A stretch of 64,000 nucleotides of DNA, from assembly GCA_951230915.1 (NCBI GenBank), contig OX579635.1, forward strand, positions 45,384,001 to 45,448,000. Direction: 5' to 3'. Below are positions 33,093-43,600 of this stretch, piece after piece (position 1 is the stretch's first letter; the number at the start of each line of letters is the position of its first letter). Source of the DNA: Antitrichia curtipendula (lineage: Eukaryota; Streptophyta; Bryopsida; Hypnales; Leucodontaceae). Under the pieces are notes generated by a model. The model was not told the DNA's origin. It ran no database searches and saw nothing but the letters and a program-made list of their open reading frames with translations. The position numbers were made by a program, and so were the translations under genes.

Positions 33093-36000
33093 ATGGAGGA
33101 TGCAAATGCCGATTCCCGTATTTCAAGTCGGAGCCCAAATCCCTCAGGTGATCTTTCCTCCAAATTTTCCCCCAAAACTGTGAGAAGTTCATCAAATTTA
33201 TGGCCTTACTCTGTGCTGCTGCCATCCTCTGGTACTCAATCGCCTGGGTCACGGCGGAAGCTTCCTTACGCTTCGGAGCTCCTTCAACTAGGCTGCCAGA
33301 GCTTGAAGTTGAAAACACGGTCCGGAATTGAGAAAGGGAGGGTGTGGAAATGCAGACGAAGGTTTGGAGGAGGGGCAGTCGAAGCCATGGTTTGTTGGGC
33401 CCGTTCTGTTGTTGGCAGTGCTGGCTGTGTCTTCGGCTGGAGCTGTATGTCACTCTGACTTAATTACGTCTATTAATCTCCGTGTATCTTGTTATATTTG
33501 TCGGTTTTGAGGTTTAGGGTTTAGGGTTGTTCTTGCGTGAGTTTCGTGCTGGACTTTTATTCAGATTGCATGCTTTCCACTGTTGAATATGGAGTACTGA
33601 AACATTGAAGAATTGACTCTCACTTTTGAAGCAATTTATTATAGGGAGAGATTTAGCAATGTTGTGTGCAATGGTTCAAAAGTTATGTGGGCAAATGAAA
33701 ATGAAACAAGTGTTAAAAGCAATATTGGCATGTTGGGGTCATCATTTTTAAGAATTCATTTGTTATGAGTAGTAGAATTGTGATGCATGGATATAAGAGT
33801 AGGAGCATTCCAAGGGTGTCCTGTACGGATTTTAATATTTTGATTCTATAAGAATCAAATAGAGGATTGGACTAAAGATCATGTGAAAAGAGACCTACAA
33901 AAGTAATACATATTATTTTGGGGGAGATACGTGCTATTAGCAGCTGGTTTCATTGCTAGGCATGTAATCACTGCAAATATGTCAACCAAGGACTGAATGG
34001 AAGGAATTTAATGATTCTAATGTGAGATACGAATTGCCATTGCAAACATTAAATGAGATCAAGATTGTGCACAAAAAGAATGTGGATTCGTTTTCTTGTT
34101 CGTTGGTTGCAAGGGTGTTCGTGTAGATTCTCAAGAGTGTTATGCAGGTTGAAAGATTTTGAATATATTTAGGCTTCCTGTGCCATGATTTGTGCATCAG
34201 GTGACGAAGTTCATGGTTGGAGCGGCGCCCATTACGAATGCAGGATGGCGACTTCAAGTAACTTCTTTCATTCTACTGCCTGGCTTTCTCTGGCAGTGGC
34301 TACGTCTGCCAAGAGACACACGTGAGCGAACAAAAGAGGCCACAAATGTTTCCATCTTAGCGCTCAGCGGCGTGGCACTGGCTCTCCATTTTGGGCTCTG
34401 GGTGAGGCTACATTGCCATGTCATGCACAAGGGGTGTCAGAGCTCTCGACTTCTAGTGGGAGAACTCACTATTTCTTTCGATTTGGGATCCACACAATTC
34501 TGAGTCCCCAAAATACTATCCTTTGCATTGAGGTTTCAAATTCCCTTTCAGAATTGCCTCTTCTTGCAGAGCTGAAAACTTGCACACTTGCACTCTATGT
34601 AGAAGGGGTGTCAAACCTCGCAAATCCTGCTGTGCAGTTTGTAGCTTTGGACTCAAATTGGACACAACGCGATTCTTCTTTCCTCAAAGCACTAGTCAAT
34701 TCTAGAGTTTTGGAACTTGATTATGAAATTGCCTTCTTCTGCGGGCCTGCATTTGCATCCCCTAGTGCATTCTCAATTCCTCGTTGCTATCCATATCGAG
34801 ATTGCACATCAGATAGTAGTATTGCTTTTTCGTTGCAAATAATATCACGACTTCTTTTCATTTGAATGAGTCCAATTTGTATGAGACGAATCAAACCTCT
34901 TTTCATCCAATTATATTCAGCCTAAATTTTTCTGGTGCTGCAGGTTTGGTCTTTATCCCATACATCTTTGGCACATAGTCTGCTATTCGTGAGCACACCT
35001 CCAATTGTGCTGGCAGTGCTGGCGTGTCTGCAGGGCCAACCCTTGTCAAGGGGAGAGTTGAGCGGAGTAGCGTTTGGGATGGGAGGTGTGGTGGTGATTG
35101 CAGCGGCCTCTCATGTGGAGAATGACAACGAGGTCACCCTGTTGGGAGATTTCGGTGCCTTTGCAGCAGCCGTTGCATTTGTGGTGTACATATCAGCTGG
35201 ACGAAACTTACGAGGTATGTGTATCTTTTTTCACCATTCTTCTGCGACTTATCATGTCATGGTTGCATTAACCCCTTATTCCCGGAACTTAAAATCGAAA
35301 GTCCACTTTGGAAGCTGACGTTTGATTGTAGTAACTTTGAAAAACATACCTTTATTGTTCAAAATGATAAAGCCATGACTTCTTGGTACATTTTGTTACC
35401 TTGATGCTTCGTAAATGATGTATCTCAACTTCTATAGATATGCAGGCAGTTTGGATTTTCAGGGGTTAAGAACAAATGGAAGGATACTGACGTGACAACT
35501 TTGCGTGACGTGACATACGCTGGGAGGCTACTGACACAACTTTGCTGGCAGGCTGGATGCCGCTGTATGTGTATGCATTTCCGGTGACAGCTATTTCTGC
35601 AGTTCTGCTGGCACTCGGAGGCATTGGACTAGAAGGACTGACTGTATCTTCGTCAGGAGAGATATGCGGCCCTTTTAATTGGGTTAGGAAAGGTAAACCA
35701 GTGAACGTAGAAATTTGTGTCTGTACTGTACATATCTGAATGGTTTCCGGTGTATCCAATGTCTCTGGGTATATCATGTGGTTGATGTCAAACCAACTAC
35801 TGTAGTTGGAATGTTGGAAGTCAGTGGTCGATTGCAGTTGGTGAAGTGAACAGTGTGATACAAAATTTTGACGCTTGTGTGGAATTGGGCTGCAAGAATA
35901 TTGGCTACCCACGCTGTATTTGGCCTTGGGTCCAGGCTTCGTGGGTCACACAGGGCTGAATGCAACCCTCCGGTATTCGTCTTCCCTTGTCATTGCGATG

Positions 36001-37114
36001 GCCGTAACATTAGAGCCACCACTGGGAATTGCTTTGGGATGGCTTTTGCAGGTGTCTTCAGCCCCAGGGTATGACTTCTCATCAACCAAATTGAGTTTCT
36101 CCTCTTGAATGTGGAATGTGGTTTGCTCATGGGATTTGACTCTGGTGTTATGCATTACACATGAAAGCGTCAAAACTATCTGACGATGCTTCCTATCATT
36201 GTTCATATCTTTAGATTTCCTTAATTTTCTTGGTAATCAAAAGAGGATTCCAATGCATCTTTGCATGTCTTTTGGACATTACATGTGAATTTTTAAAGTG
36301 TTTTTAGAATGTTGATTTTTTGAAGTGTCCAGTTCACCCAAATGGACCCTTGGCTTCCATCATGTTCCTGTTGAGATTACATACATTTTAGGCAAGATTC
36401 TATTGTGGTTGCTTTATTGGAAGGGGTTGCAATTGGGTGTAATTACCTTAAAATGATGGTTTGATTGCAGGGTATGGACATGTGTTGGAGGAGTAGTGTT
36501 ATTATTGGGAACGTTGTGGGTGAATTATGCTAGCGAACAACGCAAGGTACACCAATTGTAACATTCTCTCACACGAACATAAAAATGAATTATGATGATT
36601 TGCAATCTTTATTGTTTTTTTTCTTTTTTTAAAGGCGAATTTGTAAATTCATAATTCCTTTCGTGTCTGAATCCAATTGATGTGTCGTAAAGTGCAGTGC
36701 AAAATTAATTCCAAAGTGACCGAGTTAGGAAATAGGAAGTTATTTTTCTTTGGAAGCTAGAATTGATCATAGTAACTACCAAAGCTTATCTTTATTGTTC
36801 AAAAACTTAGAATAGGATTTCTTCTATTTGTTGTAACATTTTGTTACCTTGAAGCGTCCTAAACTGCTTAGTCTAATAGGTAAAAAAACATAAAAACAAC
36901 CCGATTTAGCCATTTGGGATGATAGAGACCATTTTCTCCAAGGATGATAGAGACCATTTTCAATGTTGTGTGATTGAATGGTAAATTGTTCATTCTTGAT
37001 GAAGACCTTGTTTAAAATATGCTTTTGTAGGTTGAGTCAAGTTCCGAGGCTTCAAAAGATGGTATTTACATTGAGCATGGAGATGTAGCCGCACCCTTGC
37101 TTGTGGATCCTTGA
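33093..37114 (+). CDS. EamA/DMT-family membrane transporter, eight exons
   Basis: Exons 33093-33147, 33356-33444, 34201-34401, 34944-35214, 35552-35692, 35897-36068, 36471-36546 and 37031-37114 join in frame at GT-AG sites (phases 1,0,0,1,1,2,0) to give 362 residues. The start ATG has A at -3 and G at +4. After a short hydrophilic N-terminus the protein is almost entirely hydrophobic, with about ten helices in two EamA-like halves. Examples are VGPVLLLAVLAVSSAGA (helix 1), LFVSTPPIVLAVLACLQG, GAFAAAVAFVVYISAGR, ALGPGFVGHTGLNATLRY, and EPPLGIALGWLL near the end. GPGFVGHTG and the EP-P motif are typical of the drug/metabolite transporter superfamily in plants and bacteria. The transported compound is unknown. 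The C-terminus is a short hydrophilic tail. Introns 4 and 7 carry TTAA-type element sequence and intron 6 carries an AGGTAAC-type fragment. Confidence 0.87.
35271..35465. mobile_element. TTAA-flanked element in intron 4 of the DMT gene, 195 bp
   Basis: TTAA at 35267-35270 and 35466-35469. Left end CCCCTTATTCCCGG, right end GATTTTCAGGGG. The inner part (TTTGGAAGCTGACGTTTGAT to TTTTGTTACCTTGATGC) is repeated in decayed form in intron 7 at about 36705-36880. Confidence 0.6.
36210..36450 (+). mobile_element. Fragment of the AGGTAAC MITE family in intron 6 of the DMT gene
   Basis: Shares a GGTAATCAAAAGAGGATTC block, TTTTAAAGTGTTTTTAGAAT-like spacing and CATTTTAGGCAAGATTCT with 7885-8130. It ends GGTGTAATTACCTTA, a decayed AGGTAACTACACC terminus. 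Confidence 0.5.
36705..36880 (+). mobile_element. Decayed copy of the 35271 element in intron 7
   Basis: CTTTGGAAGCTAGAATTGAT, ATAGTAACTACC, ATCTTTATTGTTCAAAA and a TAACATTTTGTTACCTTGAA block align in order with 35310-35405. Terminal GGG is not preserved. Confidence 0.55.
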
Positions 37115-37570
37115 CATCTTGACTTTGACCAACATGCTTCTCTCCAAAGGCCAAGAAAGGACATTATGCAAATATTTTATTTATTTCATTTTTTTTTTTA
37201 AATGTATTATACGTGGTTGAAGCAAAAACATGTAGTGTCACAAAGAATGGACTATTCTCATCTTTTTGGATGCTACCAACTATATGGTTCTATTAATTCT
37301 TTTTACCCTTGCAATGACATTCTAAAGACATCCCTTAAGATTGTAGAAGTATTAGTGAATTCTCTGCCATGTGTATAACTTCATGGTTATGTTCATTTAG
37401 TCCACAATAGGTTTAGCCCAAGTTTGACTCTTGGTGACCCCAATGTACTAAGGTTGTTTTTATTTGAAATAGAGTATAGTTTCCATCATATGGGGATGAC
37501 AAAGTGAAATTGGATGCAATAGTGGGTTAAGCAATTGGATTGGAATCAATTTAGGACTCTTCTATGTTAA

Positions 37571-37792
37571 CCCTTAAAAGGCCCTTGGGGTCCCTCTATA
37601 CAACCGTATTTAGCCTTATAATTCTTCAATTGTGGCTTATTATATGAATTGTGATACATTGTTATTTACAAACTACCTTGATTATTAATTTACTTTGTAC
37701 TCAACAATATTTGGTCAATGTTTTTCTAGTCAAATACCACCATATTCATAATATACTATACGGCTACAAAGGGCTTTCAGACCCTTCTAGGG
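37571..37792. mobile_element. TTAA-flanked CCCTTAAAAGG element, 222 bp
   Basis: TTAA at 37567-37570 and 37793-37796. Left end CCCTTAAAAGGCCCTTGGGG, right end (reverse complement) CCCTAGAAGGGTCTGAAAGC: an imperfect terminal inverted repeat opening with CCCT on both sides. AT-rich interior, no coding. Confidence 0.7.
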
Positions 37793-37796
37793 TTAA

Positions 37797-38360
37797 CTTG
37801 TAAATGGTCATTGGTCTAGAGCTAGTAGTTTCTAGATGGTTTTTGGACTTAATCATTTGGAATGGACGTTGAGATTTCAAATTTTTGGATTCTGTGATGG
37901 TTAAATGTTGCTACGGAACAGACTGTACAATTTACCAAATCAAAATGAACAGCGACAAAATATGAAACAATTCATAGACGTCGTGAATTCATCCCATAGC
38001 CAAACAAAGCTCATGTCTGGTGCTTAGGTGAGAGAAAAGAGGTTGGAGTAATGTACAGTACAACAGGTATAGAACAGAATCAGGCAAAAATGCGTGTCAT
38101 CAAGCTCATAGATCGGAGCAGCGAGTGTTTCTTGAGTGGAAAGACATGTACATAATCAACAATTGTATCGGAGAAACTGCGAATTTCTGGACTACGCATT
38201 CTCGGTAATCAATTTCAACTAAGATTCTAGGTAGAATAAATACCAGTCCCGGAAACCAGGGTGGCAGAATGCCCGCCACTTGATATAACTAAAGAGTGAT
38301 GCCCATTCTACCGCAACACTCGAACCTAAAACGGTAAAATATTATACGTACCAAGAAGAA
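37797..38360 (-). other. Downstream flank/3' UTR of the sugar transporter
   Basis: Between the 3' ends of the converging DMT and transporter genes. Nothing else recognised. Confidence 0.4.
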
Positions 38361-40646
38361 TCAAGGACCCTGTGATGGTGATGTCCCATCGTTCGGTGGC
38401 GTTTGCGCTCGAGCTCTTGAATCCGAGGAGTTCCCAGACTTCTTAATCGCTTTTACCTTCATCATTAGATCCTTCCGAGATGCCCCAGATTGGGGGCCTA
38501 TGAGGCTGCCATGCCTCAGTAGCACTAGGTCATCGTCATCTTCCACGGGGGTGGCAACGAGCCCTTCAGGTTGCATTAGTACCGCCTCCTCGTCGTCCTT
38601 TCTAGTGTGGCCTATTCGTGGTGACACAATTCCAACGCCATTTTCAGGGAGGCCTCGGAGCTCCAAGGAATACGAGGCCTCACTCCGATCCGAGTCCACC
38701 TCGAAGAACTTCGCAATCTCCTCCAGCGTCCGGCCTTTCGTCTCGGGCGTGAAGATGTACACAAAAATAGCGGACAGACCGGCTATAGCGGAGAACAGGA
38801 AGAAAGTGCCCGCAATGCTCATGGCCCTCGCCAGGGAAAGGAACGTGAGCGCTACAGTGCCACTAGCAAGACGATTGACGACGATTCCCAAACCCATGGC
38901 CTGGGCTCGCAACCGCAATGGAAAAATCTCCGAGGTCAGCACCCAAACTATTGGCCCGAACCCAACGGAAAAAAATGCCACATAAGAACAGATGGCGAGA
39001 ATGGTTAAGATGGCGACGAATCCCGGCCGGCTGCTGTCGGAAGCAACAGGAATGTCATCTGTCGGTGTGATGTTAAAAAATAGGAAACCAATTGCGAGCA
39101 CTAAAAGGGAGACTGCCATTCCACATGCACTCGTAAGCAGAAGCGGTCGCCTGCCGAGGCGATCCAGCCAGACGGTAGCAACCAAAATGAAGAGCGTCTT
39201 GGACAATCCCACGGCAATGGTAGCCAAGAGAACGCCGGACTTCCCTGAAATCCCTGCATGACTGAATACCACGGGACTGTAGTATACAGTGGCATCGATC
39301 CCCGAAGCTTGCTGGAAAAATTGCACACCCAGGGCGAGGATCAGCATCCGCCGCACAGGCGCAGTTGGCCAAAGAAGTTCCTTCCACACTCCTTGTCCTT
39401 CGCTATTAGCTCCCCTGTGAGTGCCAGCAGCATCCACCACAATGCCTGCCATCAAGAATAAAATTACTTACTTTAGATTGAATCTACACTTAAAACTTAT
39501 AAAAGTTCTACTGAAGAGTCGTAGATATACACGTATACTCACTCAAACCTCTCTAATTTTACAACCTGAGGTCTCAACTTTTTCGCTATGACATAGTTTG
39601 AATGCGTGAAAATTGTGCAGCAGTACATAAAAGTGTGGCAAGTGTGCAGGAGATTTTAATACGTTAATGTCATTTAGAGAAGCTCATGATATAGAAGTTT
39701 TGTGTTACAAATACTGAAGCGATACACTAGTGCCGAAAGGTCACATCTACTACCTCATGTTTATATAGAGGAGGTCTTGCAATTCAGGTGTGCTAATAAA
39801 ACAAAATTCTCAAGCATGGTGTATGATCACAATACCTGCGGCGTCCATAATTTCTTGAAGCCGTAAATTCGCTTCGGCTTCATCATTCGACGTCTTGCGC
39901 AGCACAATTTCGGCCTCCTGAATGCGGTTCTGCATCACGAGCCACCGCGGCGACTCCGGCATGAGCAACACGCCAAACGCCAGCACGAGCGCGGGTAACA
40001 TCCCGATGCCGAGCATCAGCCGCCAGCTGATGCTAACAGGAAGCCCGGAGAAGAAATAACTAATCATGTAACCTATCAATATGCCGAAATTGATAAAAAT
40101 CTCGGGGAGTGAAACGAGCGACCCTCGGCTACTCGCGGGGGCAACTTCCGCAGTGTAAACAGGCGCGATCATGAGCGCAAACCCGACGCCGATGCCTTCC
40201 AACAGCCTCCCAACCATGAGCACGGAGAAGTTCGGCGCCACTCCCATAATGCCCGCTCCAACCAGGAAAAACAGAGCCGCAATAGCCATGGTCCATCGCC
40301 TTCCCACCGCATCCGCAATCCGTCCCGCAGACGCAGCGCCGAGGAGGGAGACGATGTTCAAGGATCCAACCAGAAGCTCCTCTTGAACCTCGGAGATTCC
40401 TAAATCCTCTTTAATAAACAAAACCGCGCCCGCGATCACGCCGATATCGTAACCTAAGAGCGTCGAATTCAGGGATGCGAGAAGCGCGCAAGCGAGCGCG
40501 TACTTGTTGAGAGTCTGCCATTGTCCCCTGTCCTTGCTGCTCTCCGAGCTCGCTTGGCCATTTGCAATCTCGGGAGTTAGCAATTCGTACTCTCTTCCTT
40601 GCTTGCCCTTGTGCTCCAGAAGCTCGAATCGCCCGTTTTCCGCCAT
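38361..40646 (-). CDS. Polyol/monosaccharide H+ symporter (MFS sugar transporter), two exons
   Basis: Minus-strand exons 40646-39836 and 39445-38361 join in phase 1 (DAAG|GIVVDAAG junction) to give 631 residues. The first in-frame ATG (40646) was used; the open frame upstream lacks one. Twelve helices are evident, with the standard sugar-porter motifs in order: GYDIGVIAGA (helix 1), GRIADAVGRRW (loop 2-3), GRLLEGIGVGFALMIAPVY with TAEVAPASSRG (helices 4-5), LMPESPRWL (loop 6), QFFQQASGIDATVYYSP (helix 7), DRLGRRPLLL (loop 8-9), and FTPETKGRTLEEI after helix 12. This set fits the plant polyol/monosaccharide transporter (PMT) subfamily of plasma-membrane proton symporters. Unusual is a C-terminal tail of about 115 residues, Ser/Asp-rich (VEDDDDLVLL), much longer than typical PMTs of about 500-540 residues. 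The intron is 39446-39835. Substrate is not predictable from this reading. Confidence 0.9.
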
Positions 40647-41158
40647 GGACTCCGTCAGCTCGCCACTACTACCATAGCTCCTCCTCCGACGAGCAGCAAT
40701 CACTTGAATGGCGACGAAGATCTGCGTTTGAATGCGCGCAGCATTTGAGCTGCGAGGCTCCTCGGACAAGCAACAATCTCTTCGACGTGCAAGTCAAACT
40801 TCGAGAAAAGTCGGGAGGCCATCAAATTGTCGACCGACTAAAAGCTTAGGTCTAGGCTTGCCTCCATCACGAGCTCGATTACAATTTCCTTTTTCAAGGG
40901 AACAGAGACACTGTAGCGACATTATTCGTTGCAATTAATCTTTGTCATCATCAGTCCCCTGCAAGTCTGCAACTGAGTGGGTGAGGTCACTGGGCCCCGA
41001 GAGAGATGGGTGCACTTTTTCCTTTCCGGCGAAAAATTTGTGAACTTGCATCACCACTGATCATGCCCTGCCAGAGCAGGACAACGGGCCGGAGTAAAGA
41101 ATCCCCCCACCCGGCACGCACCAACGGAATCCAGGTGGGCGGGCTCGCTAAAGGCCAA
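40647..41158 (-). promoter_or_regulatory. Upstream region of the sugar transporter
   Basis: Leader and promoter sequence running to the right of the minus-strand ATG. No clear TATA box was picked out. Confidence 0.35.
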
Positions 41159-41347
41159 CTTACATGTATCGGTGGGTAGGAGCAGTAAGCAATGCCGAAA
41201 TAGAGAAAGCACTTTTATGCTTCTTCTACAGTGTTTTCTACACCGATATTGGTGAAATTGTCTCTCCTCCTTCCGCGCTTACTGATCGTCGGTGGCACTG
41301 TTCTTGTGTTCTAATTGCTTTTCTTGCCCACCAGGCTCACATGTAAG
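41159..41347. repeat. Short inverted-repeat (fold-back) element, 189 bp
   Basis: The ends CTTACATGTATCGGTGGG and (reverse complement of the right end) CTTACATGTGAGCCTGGTGG are imperfect inverted repeats. No convincing target duplication. Confidence 0.4.
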
Positions 41348-41751
41348 ATAGCCCTAAATGCCAGTCTCCATTGGGCTGCTGGACGTCCAGAACTAGAGGG
41401 CGGAGGTCCAGTTTCTGGAGGTTCAATTTGTTGAAGACCGGTTGCCATTAGGGCCCCGAGTAACGCATCCGTCTCATGCAGCAAGAACAGTGGCACACTT
41501 TGCACAATATCTGTCTCAAGCTATTGGACTCTAAGTTAAGAAATCCTTAAATTTTGACTTTAGTGGCTAATTATATCCCTCTAGATCAGGGCCCGGCCCC
41601 TCCAGCTTTGCATTCCCGAATTGGAGCATGGACCTCCGGTCAAACCTCTTGGTGCTCACCAGTTTGTAAAGTAGCCCCCCCCTCCCCGTCTAGAATCGGA
41701 GGTCTAGGCTTCTAATGGAGACTGCCTCTAAATATTGTCCTACCCTTGTAA

Positions 41752-42133
41752 GAGCATCACCACTATGGGCCGGACTCCAGAAGCCATATGGCGGGCTTAG
41801 GCTCGCCTCTCGATGAGGCAACAACTTCTCCCACTGTGGCCTGTTCAAATGCCTCCGTGAAAAGCCAAATCCCTTTAAATTAGCTTGATATTCTTTCCAT
41901 TTACTATTTTTTCTCTTCAAATTTCTAAATCCATTGAGAATCACAACCAAAAAGTGATCTTATGCGATATGAGAAGAATTGGCCATGCTTCATAAGCTAA
42001 GGGGCCCAGAGTTTTTTTGAGTGAGCCTAGTTCAAAAAGCTCTTAGGCCGTGACTACAGTAGGGGTTTGATTCAAAGCCTCCCCGCTCTCTTGCTATCTC
42101 AGACTCATTTGGAGAGCAAGGATAGCGATGCTC
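41752..42133. mobile_element. PIF/Harbinger-like MITE, 382 bp
   Basis: Ends GAGCATCACCACTAT and (reverse complement) GAGCATCGCTATCC. TAA on both sides (41749-41751 and 42134-42136). GAGCATC-type termini with a TWA duplication are typical of plant Tourist-like elements. No coding. Confidence 0.65.
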
Positions 42134-42136
42134 TAA

Positions 42137-42619
42137 GAGCATCTCCACTAGTTTGTAAGACATGGGGTGCGCTAGACTGTTTGGGGTGCATCTTAGGCAT
42201 GAGACAAGGGCCACGGGATTACCAGTTGCACAACCAAAAAATAGAATTCTAAGGTTTGGAGTTATGATTTTTTGACAAGTTCATTAAATTTTCGGGGCCA
42301 AGTTATGTAGTAGTTAATTCAACATTCGCTATACTCCCTAGTTGACTTGCTATAAGCTTGAGTAGTGAATCAGAAATAACTTTTTTTTATTTTTTTATTT
42401 TTTAAAAAGGTGGCTTATATTTGGATTGATCACTCTTCGATGCTCGTTCTTTTTTTTTTACCATGGCCCCAAACATTGTAGCTTGAAGTGTGGGGATTGA
42501 TTTTTGTTGCAGCCTACAGTGACAAATTCTCAAATCTCCAATTGATGGGACCCAAAAAGAAGCTTGGGCACGCCAACCCATTTGATGAGGCAATGTGGCG
42601 TGCCCCAGTGGAGATGCTC
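42137..42619. mobile_element. PIF/Harbinger-like MITE, 483 bp
   Basis: Perfect 13-bp terminal inverted repeats GAGCATCTCCACT/AGTGGAGATGCTC with TAA at 42134-42136 and 42620-42622. The left TAA is the same three bases that flank the preceding MITE. A T-rich interior (42379-42405) and no frame. Confidence 0.82.
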
Positions 42620-43131
42620 TAATTGCCCTATGTCCGCGTGTGTTGTGCTTACAAAGCAAAGGATCTTTGCTTGTTTGTAAACAATAACATTACAACAGGC
42701 GTTGAATAGTCAAAGGTGACTTCAATTTCGTGTGAATGCTAAGAATTCTTTATTTTTTTTTAAGGAATGTGACTATTAGTTGAATCTGACCACTATTCTA
42801 CATTAAGGGTCAAATCACCCCCTTTGAACATTTTTTTTCTTTGTGTCCTTTTGAGACAATTTTCCATGCCATAGAGCTATGGTGGCGCTAAGGTTGAGAC
42901 TTCCAAATGCATCAACTTGAAGAATGTACAATCCCCTTTTGAAAATAAAGTACCTCCTAGGTTTCTTTTATAAGCACATAATAATACAAAGAGAAAACAT
43001 GGCCAATATTCCCTCATGTAAACATCAGGGGTAGAATTTTTATTATAAATAGATAGCTTTATACATATACAAGCATCTTACTAGCAATATACAAACAATT
43101 TTAATCATTTATAACCAATGAGTTGGACTAA
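42620..43131. other. Intergenic, nothing recognised
   Basis: AT-rich sequence left of the Tc1-like remnant. The element's own end could lie here, but no inverted repeat was identified. Confidence 0.35.
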
Positions 43132-43600
43132 TCAACAACAAGTACTACTACCTTGTTCTCCCACAAGTACACCTTGCATGCGTTGTGATATGCTTGCAAC
43201 TAACTTTTGCAACATCTCCACTGATATGCTCTTCAAAGTTGCATTTATTGCATTACACATTTGATCCTCATTTTTTGGTCTATTCATCTTCTAAATCCTA
43301 CTTGTACAAATAATCTAAACATTTTCTAAAGGGTTGAGGTCAAGAAAATTTGGAGGCCAAGTGAGCATCTTTAATCCAATATCTTTGATGCAAGTTTTTG
43401 TTACATCGGCATTATGTATTGGTGCACCATCCAATACAAATATCAATTACTTATAGTTAGCATGATGGTAGAAAAAAAGCAATATTTTTTGCTTATAAAT
43501 AATGTCCATAGAGTCCATAGTAGTGTGTTGTTTAAAAGAAATTCAGATCAAATAACACTTGTTGGTTGTAGAGAAAGCACTTCAAACTATGATTGACATC
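43132..43600 (-). pseudogene. Tc1-type (DD34E) transposase remnant
   Basis: Read on the minus strand in one frame from about 43600 to a TGA at 43132, broken by several stop codons (at least one TGG-to-TAG or TGA at conserved Trp positions). Recognisable in order: SIIV*SAFS (the family's VMVWG motif), IIYKQKIL, FVLDGAPIHNADVTK (second catalytic Asp), WPPNFLDLNPLENV (WPPxSPDLNPIENVW motif with the catalytic Glu), and a C-terminal LKSISVEMLQKLVASISQRM tail. Exactly 34 residues separate the Asp of LDGAP from the Glu of PLENV, the Tc1 spacing. The N-terminal DNA-binding domains and first Asp were not found. The surrounding AT-rich sequence may be the rest of the element. Confidence 0.82.

Noticed and set aside
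33196..33318. MALLCAAAILWYSIAWVTAE frame resembling a signal peptide
   Set aside because: It lies wholly within intron 1 of the DMT gene (33148-33355); the spliced model explains the coding better.
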